From NCBI GenBank assembly GCA_905221605.1, contig CAJNDS010000780.1, forward strand, positions 787,659 through 851,658: a DNA stretch of 64,000 bases. Direction: 5' to 3'. Position 1 is the first letter of the stretch; each line of letters opens with the position of its first letter. This document shows, one piece after another, positions 41,063-50,479 of this stretch. Origin of the DNA: Symbiodinium natans (taxonomy: Eukaryota > Sar > Dinophyceae > Suessiales > Symbiodiniaceae). The position numbers and the translations under genes were made by a program. The notes under the pieces are model-generated. The model saw only the letters and a list, made by a program, of their open reading frames with translations, ran no database searches and had not been told where the DNA came from.

Positions 41063-41404
41063 CTCCGCTTGCCTCTCTCCTCCGTGCTCTTCTTCCTCCT
41101 TCACTCTGGTGCGGGATCCTGAAGTTTTCTGTTCACGTGAGGTCCAAACACCTCACAGCTAAGGCCCTCGGGACCAAGTCTTGAGTCAGCTCCAGGCTAA
41201 GGGTCTTGAACCTGCTCCAAGCTAAGGAGCCTTGTTGCATGTGTCTTCGGGCGGAGAGGCTTCCCTGCCTCCTACCTCCTGCTAAGGATCCACAAGTCGA
41301 TCCACACTGAGGCGTTTCAGCCTCCAGCTAAGGACCCGATGTTGGTCCCTTCTTTCAACTGCTGGCAGCAAACGACGCGCTCCAGCAGTACAACACTTTG
41401 GTTG
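41063..41404 (+). other. LINE-2 copy 1 3' UTR with five hairpin-GCTAAGG modules
   Basis: GCTAAGG occurs at 41158, 41196, 41221, 41281 and 41327. Three are preceded by clear hairpins: GTGAGGT/ACCTCAC (41137-41143 with 41150-41156), GAGGC/GCCTC (41256-41260 with 41267-41271) and GAGGC/GCCTC (41309-41313 with 41320-41324). The other two have weaker stems. The end is ...cagtacaacactttggttg with no poly(A) or simple tail. The terminal structure is probably what the reverse transcriptase recognises (inference). Confidence 0.7.
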
Positions 41405-41420
41405 GTCATGTACATCACGA
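41405..41420 (+). repeat. Target-site duplication, middle copy
   Basis: Separates the two LINE copies. Same as the outer copies except a for g at 41408 (gtcatgtac versus gtcgtgtac). Confidence 0.9.
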
Positions 41421-41512
41421 GCGTCCTTGTGTACTACCTCCTCGTGGTGGCCGCGGACAAGCAATCTAAGCATTGTTTGACGAAGAGTACACAAGAAACA
41501 AACAAAGACCCC

Positions 41513-44500
41513 ATGATGAGATCTTCTCTAATTAGATGCTGTCGGTGCTGTGTGACCTTCACTAAGTTCTGTCAGCCGCCAACCACTGATGTGGAAATCA
41601 AAGAAAAGATGCAAGAAAAAATTCGTATTCCTCGAGCTACTGCTCAGAAAAAGATGCAAGAAGAAATTCTGAATCCAAGAGCGGCCGGCCGGGGGCAGCC
41701 GATGTACTACTCTTCTAGGTGGTTGCATTTGCTGCTGCTGTTGCTTTGCTTGCCTGGTGCCACTGCTCACATGCATAACATGTCGTGTCTTCGCACATGC
41801 ACCGGCCCTACTGGGCCCCCCGTAGTTAGTTCCTTTGATAGCACATGGATGCCATGGGCTGCGAAAATGATCAATGAAGAGAATGCGGTGAACCTTGCGG
41901 CGAGCGAGGTTGCGGATAAAGATGTGAAGAACAAGCCAGGGAGCACGGATGCTTGGCCTTTTAGGGTGAAAGGTTGCGCTTCTGTGACGCTTTTTGGTCT
42001 TGCTGTACCTAACCTTGACAAGATGCTTTCCGCACTGTTTTGTGGTCAGCCTGCGCAGCTCATGCACGGGCTTCAAAAGAGGATTGGACCTCTTTCGCTG
42101 TGGTTGTTTCTAGGCTGTTGTGGTGAGTTCTTTCGCCTCTTGCTGGCACTTGCCTCTTGGAGAGCGTTTGTCATACACCAACGGTCTATGACCACAGATA
42201 CTCACGTTTCGGCTTCACCTGTAGTGGTGGATCCTGAGACAAGTGTGCAAGGCGACACTGTGCGCCGTCATTGCAGGAAACCCCGGTCCCCCCAAGGGCC
42301 GTACAAACAAGCTTGGTTGCGTGTTGTCGTCTACAGCTCATGCCTTTTACCTTGCAGGAAGGTCGGGGCCCTACGAGTCTCAGGCCTGCGTGGTGCTAGA
42401 GGACTGGGATGCTGCTGGAGGAGTTCGCCGCTTCGAACTGCCTCAGCCCGAGACACCGCAGCCATCCAACAAAGCTGTCTTGTTCTCCGACGCCTCTGTT
42501 CCAGTGGCGCGAAAGCTGCTCCTCCTTCTTCTTTCCACTCTGAAAGCAATGCTGATTTCATGAATGCCTTGGCCCAGTTGTCATCACAGCTTGCTGGAGG
42601 CACTTCAGCGGCTACGCGTAGGAAGAGAAGAGAGAGAGAAGAGAGAGAAGAAAACCTGCAGGACACACAGGAGGGAAGCGAAGAACCTTCCCTTTCTAGC
42701 GCCCTGCTGGAGTTTCTGGCTCACTGGCAGAATAAAACTAAGGCCCCCTCAGCCGTTCAGCCTCCTGCCAAGAAGTCAAAATCCCAACAGAAAGAAGAGT
42801 CGTTGATCGCTCAACTTCAAACCCTCCTTGGTAAGCTTGCCCAGCAAAACGCTTCGGATGAAGTTGTTGTTAAAAGAGTGCAGGACACTCTTTTGAAATC
42901 TAATGCTAGAGCTGAAACTGTTGGCCCCGAAACCCAAGTTCCCCAAAAAATCACCAGCGTTGCTCCAAAGGACTCCGGAGGCCCTCAACAACAGAAACAA
43001 AACCACGCAGGAAGCCCTGCGGCCGGCTCTGCGACTGGCCCGATTAGCCTCAATGCCAGTGAATGGACCAAGGCAATCAAACTCATCTCAAAAGCAACAG
43101 TTACCAAAGCTGTGCAAGAGGGAGGTGAGATCGACGGAAACGTCGTTGTCGTCAAGTCTGAAGCTGAAGCACAGGAGTTGAAAGCCCTGTGGAATGCCGC
43201 TTCCAGGTATGACCCTCTGACTGTTCTGCTCCTAGTTGCTGACTGCAAGGCCTTAGGCGGTTACAATACCAAGGTCAGTGTCAAACGTGGTGCAGGTCCC
43301 GTCGTGGTTCAAGACGTAACAGTCATTGTCCTGGGAGATACACACGCGGCGCCGTGGGCTAGACAGGCCTCAAAAGTTGAGGTAGCCAAGTTTGCGCCGC
43401 CTGCTAAGGTCACCGTCCGTATCTCAGCTCCATATCACTACCGAGTCCTATTCCGAAACGAAGACGGTTGGGACCAAGTGAAAGACGTGTTAGCTGAAAT
43501 CGGGAAGTGGAAAATATGCCAGATATCCCAGCTCACCGGCGGCAGCTGGAGATGGTCGACCACTAAGGATGGCCATCAGTTGGTTGGACACCTCAGAGTG
43601 ACGCAAAAGTTGGCCGATGCTCTTGTACGTAAAAGTGGAGAACGGGGCATCATGATTACCTTGACTAATGTCACTGACAGGCCTGAAGAAATCGTGCACT
43701 GGGTCCCCAAAAAAGATTCAGACGACGAAACTTACTTTCGTGCTGCTGCTGCTGCTGCAGCCGCTAAAGGTCAAGGCCTCAAGTACCGTATCGGCAAGGG
43801 TAGCGACCTTGGTTTCGTTGTTGATGGCACCCCTGAACCCCGTGCCCTGACGGTCCAAGCTCAAGGCATCCCCAAATCCTGGGAAGGCTCCGAAGTCACC
43901 GGGTTCTTTGAGGCTCAGGGTTGGAAGGAGGTCTTTTGCATTGCTAGGAAAAGACATGGAAAGAAAGATATTCGCTGGATTTTCAAAGGCTTTCCTCCGC
44001 TGGGTGGCGCTGACTCAGCCACTTCTGTGGTTTGGCAGTACTGTGACAAGGATGACCCTCGTTTGCATATCCATGTCTCCAAAGCCCCCCCTAAAGGCCC
44101 TAAAGCCTCTGAAATTGTCGAGGTCAGGGGTCCTCCGAAAAAGTTCTTCCTGAATGATACCAAAAGCAAGCCAAGCGAAAACAAAGAAGATGTCATGAAT
44201 GTTGACGAGGAGACCAGCCTCTTAGAGGGTGAAGCTGGTCAAACTCGTGAAGCTGGCACTGACGCTGCTAACGACACCAGTCCCGCCTTCCCTGAAGCTG
44301 ATGAAGTTGCACAGGCTATGAGAGAGGGATGGGTCGAGGTCAATCAAAAAGGCAATGGAGACTGCGCCTTCCGCTCTATCGCTGCTGCCAGGGAGTACGC
44401 TGCCAACAACAAGCTGCTCACTGAAACTGAAAGCAAAAACAAAGGGGCTATGGTTCGTGTTGATGCCATCTCGCACTTGAGGAGACATATTGACAGATAC

Positions 44501-46144
44501 CTGCCCAACTTTGCCCCGGATAAGCCCATCTCCCCCGAAAGCCCTGCTGTTCAACCTGAGGTTGCTAAGAACAACTTCGGCACGTGGCTCACGCAAATGG
44601 AATCCCCTCAAGCTTGGGCCGACGGCCTCGTGCTTTTAGCCTGCGCTGTTAGATATGGCCAACCTATTGTTGTGTGGTATTTCAACCAAGAAGGCAAACA
44701 CTGGAAACGTGCCACGATAGCCCCTGATTTTTCTGGAGGATACGCTAAAATTGCCCGCAAGCTTCAGCCCATCACTTTGCTGTTAAAAAACGAGCACTTC
44801 ACTTGGCTTAAACCGCCTGAGGATTTGGATGTCAAAGTAGCCAAAAGGAGCTGGCTTCGCGAGTCCATCATCCCCGAAAGGCGCATACTTCAAGGTGCCG
44901 CCCCCAGAAGCGGAGAGGCCACTCCGTCTCTGCATTCTTTGAAAGGCAGCTGCACACCGTCAGTCCACACTGCTGGCCACGCTGTCACTGAATGCGCTAG
45001 CGACACTAAGCCTCGTAGCTGCGCCGCTCTGCGCAAGAAGTCGGCGAGTAGCAGGGCATCCGCTGCTTTCACCGCTCAGACTGCTGTCAAGCCAAGTTGT
45101 GATGCCCAACTTGTCAGGAACACTGAGGCTCCTGAAGGTATTGAGCATCTAGCAGGGGATGCTACGCCTTCTCTCCGTAGTCTTGCGTTCCCCAGCGCAG
45201 TGTCGGCTGGTCATGGGCTTAGTGTCCGCGTAAAGTCCGCCTGTGCCTCAGAAGCTCAGGAATGCAAAGACCGTCCCGGGCTTAGTAGTGTTAGAAAAGC
45301 GCTTGGTCAAGCTTTGCTTAAAAAGCGTAAAGAGCCCCCTCAAGTTTGCTACTCTGAAACTATTGCTGGCGACCTTGACAATCTCATCCCCAAGAAGTAC
45401 CGTATCCACGGCAAGAAAACCCCGCAAGCCCAACAAGAGGAGGCCCCTCGGCCCCTCGACAAGTGGGAATGGCCATGCTTTGTTTGTGGCGCTGTGCTTA
45501 GTTGCTGCAGTTCTGCCAGCCTTTCTTCTTCCAAAAAGCACCATATGAAAAGCAGGCATCCTGAAATCCCTCTCAACCAGGTCTTTCCTTCCAAAAAGAA
45601 ACTCCCTGCTACTCCGAGCAGTGAGCTCCCACAGGAAGCGAGAGGATGGAGCTGTCCTATTTGTCAAAAAGGCCTTCCGGCCATGTCCACTTTTGACAGG
45701 CTTTGTGCTATTGCACAACATTGCAAAGATGAGCACCCTGAGGAGACCCCCAGCTCCCTGCATCACAAACGCCTGAAAGGCTGGAAAAAGCCTGCGAGCA
45801 TGAAAGCTAAGCTCACCGAGCGACTTGCCGCGGCCAGAACTAAGAAAGGAAAAGATGAAAAGGATGATCATGTGAGAATCCTCCTCCCGAAACCTAAGTG
45901 GGACAACAACAGAGGCAGCTATGTGTATTGTAGAAACTGCTTGGCGCACTTGCAACGTAGAAGCCCCAAGTTCCTTAAGGTCCCTTGCAAGGAACGACTG
46001 GCCAAACTCTCTTCCTGCCTCACTGCCAAGCACATGAAAGCTGCTTGGTGGAAGCGTCTCTGCAAGGAAGATCCTGAGCACAAGCAGTTGCTTCTCGAAA
46101 AAACTGGTTGGACTGAAGAAGAGATCAGCAAGCTGCTCTCTTGA
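41513..46144 (+). CDS. LINE-3 (copy 2) ORF1
   Basis: Same 1,543-residue protein as copy 1 from the ATG at 41513, with one change (Phe to Ser at the codon containing 42540). The OTU Asp, Cys and His and all fingers are unchanged. The upstream open frame here comes from the 3' UTR of copy 1 rather than the channel exon, so only the internal ATG is common to both copies; this favours it as the true start. It ends in UGA-CGG. Confidence 0.85.
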   Translation: MMRSSLIRCCRCCVTFTKFCQPPTTDVEIKEKMQEKIRIPRATAQKKMQEEILNPRAAGRGQPMYYSSRWLHLLLLLLCLPGATAHMHNMSCLRTCTGPTGPPVVSSFDSTWMPWAAKMINEENAVNLAASEVADKDVKNKPGSTDAWPFRVKGCASVTLFGLAVPNLDKMLSALFCGQPAQLMHGLQKRIGPLSLWLFLGCCGEFFRLLLALASWRAFVIHQRSMTTDTHVSASPVVVDPETSVQGDTVRRHCRKPRSPQGPYKQAWLRVVVYSSCLLPCRKVGALRVSGLRGARGLGCCWRSSPLRTASARDTAAIQQSCLVLRRLCSSGAKAAPPSSFHSESNADFMNALAQLSSQLAGGTSAATRRKRREREEREENLQDTQEGSEEPSLSSALLEFLAHWQNKTKAPSAVQPPAKKSKSQQKEESLIAQLQTLLGKLAQQNASDEVVVKRVQDTLLKSNARAETVGPETQVPQKITSVAPKDSGGPQQQKQNHAGSPAAGSATGPISLNASEWTKAIKLISKATVTKAVQEGGEIDGNVVVVKSEAEAQELKALWNAASRYDPLTVLLLVADCKALGGYNTKVSVKRGAGPVVVQDVTVIVLGDTHAAPWARQASKVEVAKFAPPAKVTVRISAPYHYRVLFRNEDGWDQVKDVLAEIGKWKICQISQLTGGSWRWSTTKDGHQLVGHLRVTQKLADALVRKSGERGIMITLTNVTDRPEEIVHWVPKKDSDDETYFRAAAAAAAAKGQGLKYRIGKGSDLGFVVDGTPEPRALTVQAQGIPKSWEGSEVTGFFEAQGWKEVFCIARKRHGKKDIRWIFKGFPPLGGADSATSVVWQYCDKDDPRLHIHVSKAPPKGPKASEIVEVRGPPKKFFLNDTKSKPSENKEDVMNVDEETSLLEGEAGQTREAGTDAANDTSPAFPEADEVAQAMREGWVEVNQKGNGDCAFRSIAAAREYAANNKLLTETESKNKGAMVRVDAISHLRRHIDRYLPNFAPDKPISPESPAVQPEVAKNNFGTWLTQMESPQAWADGLVLLACAVRYGQPIVVWYFNQEGKHWKRATIAPDFSGGYAKIARKLQPITLLLKNEHFTWLKPPEDLDVKVAKRSWLRESIIPERRILQGAAPRSGEATPSLHSLKGSCTPSVHTAGHAVTECASDTKPRSCAALRKKSASSRASAAFTAQTAVKPSCDAQLVRNTEAPEGIEHLAGDATPSLRSLAFPSAVSAGHGLSVRVKSACASEAQECKDRPGLSSVRKALGQALLKKRKEPPQVCYSETIAGDLDNLIPKKYRIHGKKTPQAQQEEAPRPLDKWEWPCFVCGAVLSCCSSASLSSSKKHHMKSRHPEIPLNQVFPSKKKLPATPSSELPQEARGWSCPICQKGLPAMSTFDRLCAIAQHCKDEHPEETPSSLHHKRLKGWKKPASMKAKLTERLAAARTKKGKDEKDDHVRILLPKPKWDNNRGSYVYCRNCLAHLQRRSPKFLKVPCKERLAKLSSCLTAKHMKAAWWKRLCKEDPEHKQLLLEKTGWTEEEISKLLS

Positions 46145-46207
46145 CGGTCTAGGCCGGTCTATGGCCGGCCTCACTACAGAATTGGCGAAGCTAAGAACCC
46201 TGGGCCT
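46142..46207 (+). promoter_or_regulatory. Putative UGA readthrough signal with stem-loop and GEAKNPGP, copy 2
   Basis: Identical to the copy 1 site: TGA 46142-46144, CGG next, stem arms 46151-46157 and 46165-46171, GEAKNPGP at 46184-46207. Confidence 0.7.
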
Positions 46208-49200
46208 CATGCACAGGCAAGTTTGTGTGGCATCAGCATCCTCTCACTCAACGTGGGTGGGGCCCCAGGTTGCTGGAGAGCTTTGGCTGAGGACTTCTTT
46301 GATGCTGACGTCGTCTGTTTGCAGGAAGCCTCTCTTTCTAGGTCTGAGTTTGGTGGTTTTGCCCGTCAAGCTAAGAAAAAAGACTACTCTACCTTCCAAT
46401 GCGCTGCTCCCGCTGAGCAAGGGCGGTGGGGTGGGGTGGTCACTCTCGTTCGCAAAACGGTTCGCCATGGTGCTGTCGTCACGGACAGCAGAAGAGGGGT
46501 GCAAATGTTGGGTGTCTGGCTTCCTGATGCCTTTCTTCTAAACGCCTACGTTGCTCCGGGCAACGAGCAGGTGGGGGCCGAGATGCTTGGCTCTCTCTTC
46601 GCTGCTCATGCTTTGGATAAGCAGGAATGGTTGCTCACTGGTGACTGGAACCAAGAACCTGAAGACAATGTTTTGGGTCCTCTTTGTTTTGCCAAAGGCG
46701 GCTGGTTGGTAGGCGCTGCGCACAGGTGGACCAGTAAGAAGCGCATTGACTGGGCTGCCAGCACTATCTCTCCCATGAGACTCTCCTTCCAAGGTGCTGA
46801 AACTAGGCGTGCCGTGTCGGACCACCCTGGCTTCTGGCTCAGACTGACCGATAAGGTGCAGACTCCTAGACGTGGGCGCCTTAAACCAGCGCCAACCTGG
46901 CACAAGCCCAGCTTTCTCAGTGGCCAGCAGTGGACCCAAGCTCTGAGTGAAGCCTGGGACAGGGTGGTAAAGAAAACTAAGGACTATGCAGACATGAGGA
47001 ATCAGCTTAAGAATGAAAGCCCCTTTTCTGTGCAAGACAGCTGGGACTGCTTCATGAGCTGCATGCGAATCTGCTTTGTCGAAGCCTTGTATAAACTTGG
47101 CCAAGTTTGTATCGACCCTGAGCAAACTGAAGAGATCAAGCGTTTGTCCGACCAATATGGCTTTGAAGCCAAGGGCAGGCCTGCTCGGTTCCAATGGGTC
47201 ACGGTGGGGAAAAACTCTGGTGGGCAACAAAACCCAGGAGAGGCACAACGGCGCATCCGTCGCCGCCTTGCCAGGCTGTATGAAGCTCTGCGCATTGCAA
47301 AAAACGGGGCCTCTATCGACCCTGCTTTATTGCGCAAACTCGGGCCTGGCTGGGAAGCTCTTGACGCCCCTGACGTGCGGGATGCCGTCGCTGCGGAACT
47401 CAAACAGCTTAAGCAGCAGCAGCACAAGCTTGAGCAAGCTGAGGCCCGTAAGAGGCTAAAAAACTGGAAAGATCGCATGTGTCAGGGCACTTTCGGTCAC
47501 TTGGGTCGCTGGCTTAAGAACCAGAAGCAAGTTTGTTTCGGTGTCACGCTCTACGATTCTAAGGGTGAAGCCCACGATAGGATCAAAGCTGCGGACATGA
47601 TTCATGACTTCTGGTCCTCTGTTTGGAAAGAGAGCGGTAGTGTCAACACTGATGAAGCCGCTGCTAACCTTTGCAAGCAGTTTGGTGAAGACCAAAGCAA
47701 ACTTGTTTGGGACGCGCTCCCCCTTGATGCTTTAACCCAGGCTGTCAAGAAAGCTAAAGGGTCCGCTGGTGCTGACGGCTGGGATGGGGACGAGCTCAGG
47801 TACGTCCCTAACCAGGCCATCGGTTGCTACCACGAACTCGTTCTTCGTTGGACGTTGGCGGGACAATTGCCCTTGCAGATGCTTCAGGCACGGCAGGCTA
47901 CCGTGCCTAAACCTGACAAGATCGAAAAAGGCAATAGACTGCCTGTCGGCGGCACTAGACCGCTCACTGTGATGAGTGTTTGGTGGCGGGCCTTCGCCAG
48001 CGCATGGGTGCACTCTCCTCAGATGGCTGCTTGGACCTCAGCAAACCTGGACCCTAGAGTCTGCTATGGTAAAGGTTCTGACAGCCCTGAAAGTGCTGTG
48101 GACAGACTTCAATCGAAGTTTGCGGGTCAGGGTGGGGTCCTCTGCGCCCTTGACTTCTCTCAAGCCTTCGATCGGTTAAATCCGAATCTCACGGCTTCCG
48201 CCTTGGCCAGTTTGAACTTTCCCCCCGGCCTCCCTCGCTTGCTTCAGCTGGCGTGGGGAGAGCAGCAAAGGTTCATCCAGTGGGACGGTCACACGTGTCC
48301 TAGAGTTCTTAAGCCATCCGGCACGCCGCAAGGCTGCCCGCTTGCCCCTTTGATCCTTGCTGTCTACACTACTGCGGGCATCAAAGCAACTGAAGCTGGG
48401 CAGGACTTCTCCGCAGATACCTCCATCTATATGGATGACCGCACTATGTATGCGCGCACCTGGTTTGCTGTTAAGAGTCGCATCAGCGCTTGGTCCTCCT
48501 GGAGTGCCAGCATGGGACTCTTGGAAAACGGTAAGAAAACGCAGGTTTGTGCACGTGGCAAGCTTGCTAAACAGGAGGTTGCCATTGATTGCCCCCAGGA
48601 CTGGATTAGAACCGAAATCAAGGCTCTTGGGTGCACTACTACTGCGCAGCCGCGCAAAGAAAGCTCCACTGAGGCTGACAGGGTTGATGCTGCTATCCAG
48701 ACTGCTGCTTTGCTCCGCTCTGTGCCTCTTGCCTGGCAAAGAAAGACTCTTGCCTTCCGATGCTTTGTCTTGAACAAGGCGTCTTATGGTTGGGTCTCTC
48801 GCTTTCCCACTCTGACCAGTGCTGGTAAAGTCTTCAACAGCCTGACTGCTGCCTACAAGACCAACCGCTTGGCTTGCAAAGCCTTCCGCAAAACCCTCTA
48901 TGGGGCTGTGCTTGACCTCTCCCTTGTCGTTCTCTGCAGGACGTGGAAACGCATGGCTAAGGAGGTAGACAAAGGCCATCGACCTAGATGGACAGCCGGG
49001 CCGCACACCGCAGTTTCGGCCTTGCGCAAGACCCTCAATAGGTTTGGCTTCCTTGAAGTTGGCCCCTGGGAATGGACTGTCCCACAGAGGTGGGTGCGTC
49101 TAATCCCTCGGGCTGAAAGCACTGTGAAGCTTGAGGGTACTGGTGCCGTGGATGCTCAGTTGCACGCGTTCCGGGCTCAGTATCGCAGAAACGCCTATGA

Positions 49201-49627
49201 GCACTTCCTGAAAGGAAAGCGTCATGAGGCCAGAGAGCTCTGCGCTCAGTACACGCCTGATGATCTACGTAGATTCTATGCTGCAATCTCCATCGAGCAA
49301 AGCCGGGAAGCCTTAAGCTTTGGGCCTGGTCACAGGGCTGTCATGCTGGCTTCTGTTGTTTCCCCTAGTTGGTATGGAAAAGTCTGCGCGGACAAGGAGG
49401 GTGTTAGTCAAGCTTGCCCGTGGTGCGGCCACGAGTTTGGCTCTTGGAGACATGTAGCTTGGGACTGTCCTTGCAATCCCTTGCCTGTTGGTCTCTCCCC
49501 TCCTCAAAATCCGTTGACCTTCCGTTTCGGTTGGCTTGGTAAAGATGATCACAATGCTCCTCTTGCGTTGGCTCATCTGGCTGCTACTGTTGATGCCTTG
49601 TGGAAAACTAGATACGGTGACAGGTAA
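46145..49627 (+). CDS. LINE-3 (copy 2) ORF2: endonuclease-reverse transcriptase
   Basis: Its translation appears the same as that of copy 1. Endonuclease, RT (LDFSQAFD, GTPQGCPLAP, YMDD) and CCHC motifs are intact, and there is no AUG before the catalytic N-terminal strand. It is in frame with its ORF1 across one UGA. Confidence 0.88.
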   Translation, partial: RSRPVYGRPHYRIGEAKNPGPHAQASLCGISILSLNVGGAPGCWRALAEDFFDADVVCLQEASLSRSEFGGFARQAKKKDYSTFQCAAPAEQGRWGGVVTLVRKTVRHGAVVTDSRRGVQMLGVWLPDAFLLNAYVAPGNEQVGAEMLGSLFAAHALDKQEWLLTGDWNQEPEDNVLGPLCFAKGGWLVGAAHRWTSKKRIDWAASTISPMRLSFQGAETRRAVSDHPGFWLRLTDKVQTPRRGRLKPAPTWHKPSFLSGQQWTQALSEAWDRVVKKTKDYADMRNQLKNESPFSVQDSWDCFMSCMRICFVEALYKLGQVCIDPEQTEEIKRLSDQYGFEAKGRPARFQWVTVGKNSGGQQNPGEAQRRIRRRLARLYEALRIAKNGASIDPALLRKLGPGWEALDAPDVRDAVAAELKQLKQQQHKLEQAEARKRLKNWKDRMCQGTFGHLGRWLKNQKQVCFGVTLYDSKGEAHDRIKAADMIHDFWSSVWKESGSVNTDEAAANLCKQFGEDQSKLVWDALPLDALTQAVKKAKGSAGADGWDGDELRYVPNQAIGCYHELVLRWTLAGQLPLQMLQARQATVPKPDKIEKGNRLPVGGTRPLTVMSVWWRAFASAWVHSPQMAAWTSANLDPRVCYGKGSDSPESAVDRLQSKFAGQGGVLCALDFSQAFDRLNPNLTASALASLNFPPGLPRLLQLAWGEQQRFIQWDGHTCPRVLKPSGTPQGCPLAPLILAVYTTAGIKATEAGQDFSADTSIYMDDRTMYARTWFAVKSRISAWSSWSASMGLLENGKKTQVCARGKLAKQEVAIDCPQDWIRTEIKALGCTTTAQPRKESSTEADRVDAAIQTAALLRSVPLAWQRKTLAFRCFVLNKASYGWVSRFPTLTSAGKVFNSLTAAYKTNRLACKAFRKTLYGAVLDLSLVVLCRTWKRMAKEVDKGHRPRWTAGPHTAVSALRKTLNRFGFLEVGPWEWTVPQRWVRLIPRAESTVKLEGTGAVDAQLHAFRAQYRRNAYEHFLKGKRHEARELCAQYTPDDLRRFYAAISIEQSREALSFGPGHRAVMLASVVSPSWYGKVCADKEGVSQACPWCGHEFGSWRHVAWDCPCNPLPVGLSPPQNPLTFRFGWLGKDDHNAPLALAHLAATVDALWKTRYGDR

Positions 49628-49969
49628 CTCCGCTTGCCTCTCTCCTCCGTGCTCTTCTTCCTCCTTCACTCTGGTGCGGGATCCTGAAGTTTTCTGTTCA
49701 CGTGAGGTCCAAACACCTCACAGCTAAGGCCCTCGGGACCAAGTCTTGAGTCAGCTCCAGGCTAAGGGTCTTGAACCTGCTCCAAGCTAAGGAGCCTTGT
49801 TGCATGTGTCTTCGGGCGGAGAGGCTTCCCTGCCTCCTACCTCCTGCTAAGGATCCACAAGTCGATCCACACTGAGGCGTTTCAGCCTCCAGCTAAGGAC
49901 CCGATGTTGGTCCCTTCTTTCAACTGCTGGCAGCAAACGACGCGCTCCAGCAGTACAACACTTTGGTTG
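49628..49969 (+). other. LINE-3 (copy 2) 3' UTR
   Basis: Looks identical to the copy 1 3' UTR, with five GCTAAGG motifs at 49723, 49761, 49786, 49846 and 49892 and the same hairpins. It is followed directly by the right target duplicate and then host channel codons, which fixes the 3' terminus of the element. Confidence 0.75.
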
Positions 49970-49985
49970 GTCGTGTACATCACGA
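49970..49985 (+). repeat. Target-site duplication, right copy
   Basis: Identical to the left copy at 32840-32855. Host exon sequence resumes at 49986. Confidence 0.9.
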
Positions 49986-50008
49986 TTGTGGTTTTCGCAG
50001 TGATCCGA
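49986..50008 (+). CDS. Channel exon: second half of S6
   Basis: These 23 bases complete the exon begun at 32762 and read IVVFAVIR when joined to it. The proposed donor is CGA|gcgact (GC donor). The next exon starts GTGATAACTGCC, giving FAVIRVITAIFLKD, the usual S6 to post-S6 transition of this channel family. Confidence 0.8.
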
Positions 50009-50419
50009 GCGACTTGCTTCGACCAGGTTCCACACGTTTCGATTTGTTGGCCGAACTGTGTGCGCCCAAAACTGGACAGGGCTGCTTTCAGGGATCTCTG
50101 TGTAAAAGCGCCGACATTCCCAAAGCTTACACAAGTGGCCACACTAGGCCGGAGAGGGGCAAAGAGCAACCAGGCCGTTCCAGGGCAAACAACTTGGTCA
50201 GAGCCAGGCAGAATCCTTGACATTGTAGCCCTTCACGTTCAAGCTCTTTTGAGTTCCAGAGCGCTCACTGCCTTCATTGCACATTCGACACGATCCGAAG
50301 AGTTAACCGTGAAAGCCCGGAAGTTCAAGAAGAAGATCTCATCTCTGTGGCGTCGAATGGCGGCGACTGCATAAACAAAGTGGTGTGTGTGTGTGTGTGC
50401 GCGGGCGTGCGCATCTGAG
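50009..50419 (+). other. Channel intron (GC-AG) with TG repeat
   Basis: Inferred from the join of S6 to the next exon. A (TG)n run lies at about 50381-50400. Donor gc, acceptor ctgag. Confidence 0.65.
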
Positions 50420-50479
50420 GTGATAACTGCCATCTTTTTGAAAGACACTCTAGATGCCGCACAGAATGATGCCGACACT
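50420..50479 (+). CDS. Channel exon: post-S6 linker
   Basis: Reads VITAIFLKDTLDAAQNDAD after a catctgag acceptor. This is the strongly conserved continuation after S6 in dinoflagellate single-domain channels, leading to the cytoplasmic tail. The 3' border is approximate. Confidence 0.8.

Larger units (their letters stand above)
32856..41404 (+). mobile_element. LINE-2: non-LTR retrotransposon, family B, dimer copy 1
   Basis: An 8,549-bp unit with a 92-base 5' UTR, ORF1, in-frame UGA, ORF2 and a 342-base 3' UTR ending ...cactttggttg without poly(A). It is flanked by 16-bp target duplicates at 32840 and 41405. It differs from copy 2 at one base that I can see inside the unit (T33975 versus C42540, Phe to Ser). 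Both ORFs are intact apart from the UGA. It has the APE-type endonuclease and C-terminal CCHC typical of many LINE clades; I cannot name the clade. Confidence 0.9.
41421..49969 (+). mobile_element. LINE-3: family B, dimer copy 2
   Basis: The second 8,549-bp unit in head-to-tail orientation, offset exactly 8,565 bases from copy 1. Apart from C42540 I saw no internal difference by comparing the translated reading frames of the two copies. It is flanked by the 16-bp target copies at 41405 and 49970. Such identity means a very recent event or an assembly duplication. Confidence 0.9.

Noticed and set aside
32840-49985. LTR retrotransposon or DNA transposon interpretation of the dimer
   Set aside because: The repeats are whole elements in tandem, not terminal repeats. 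There is no integrase, gag-pol layout, primer-binding site or terminal inverted repeat, while APE-type endonuclease and LINE RT motifs are clear.
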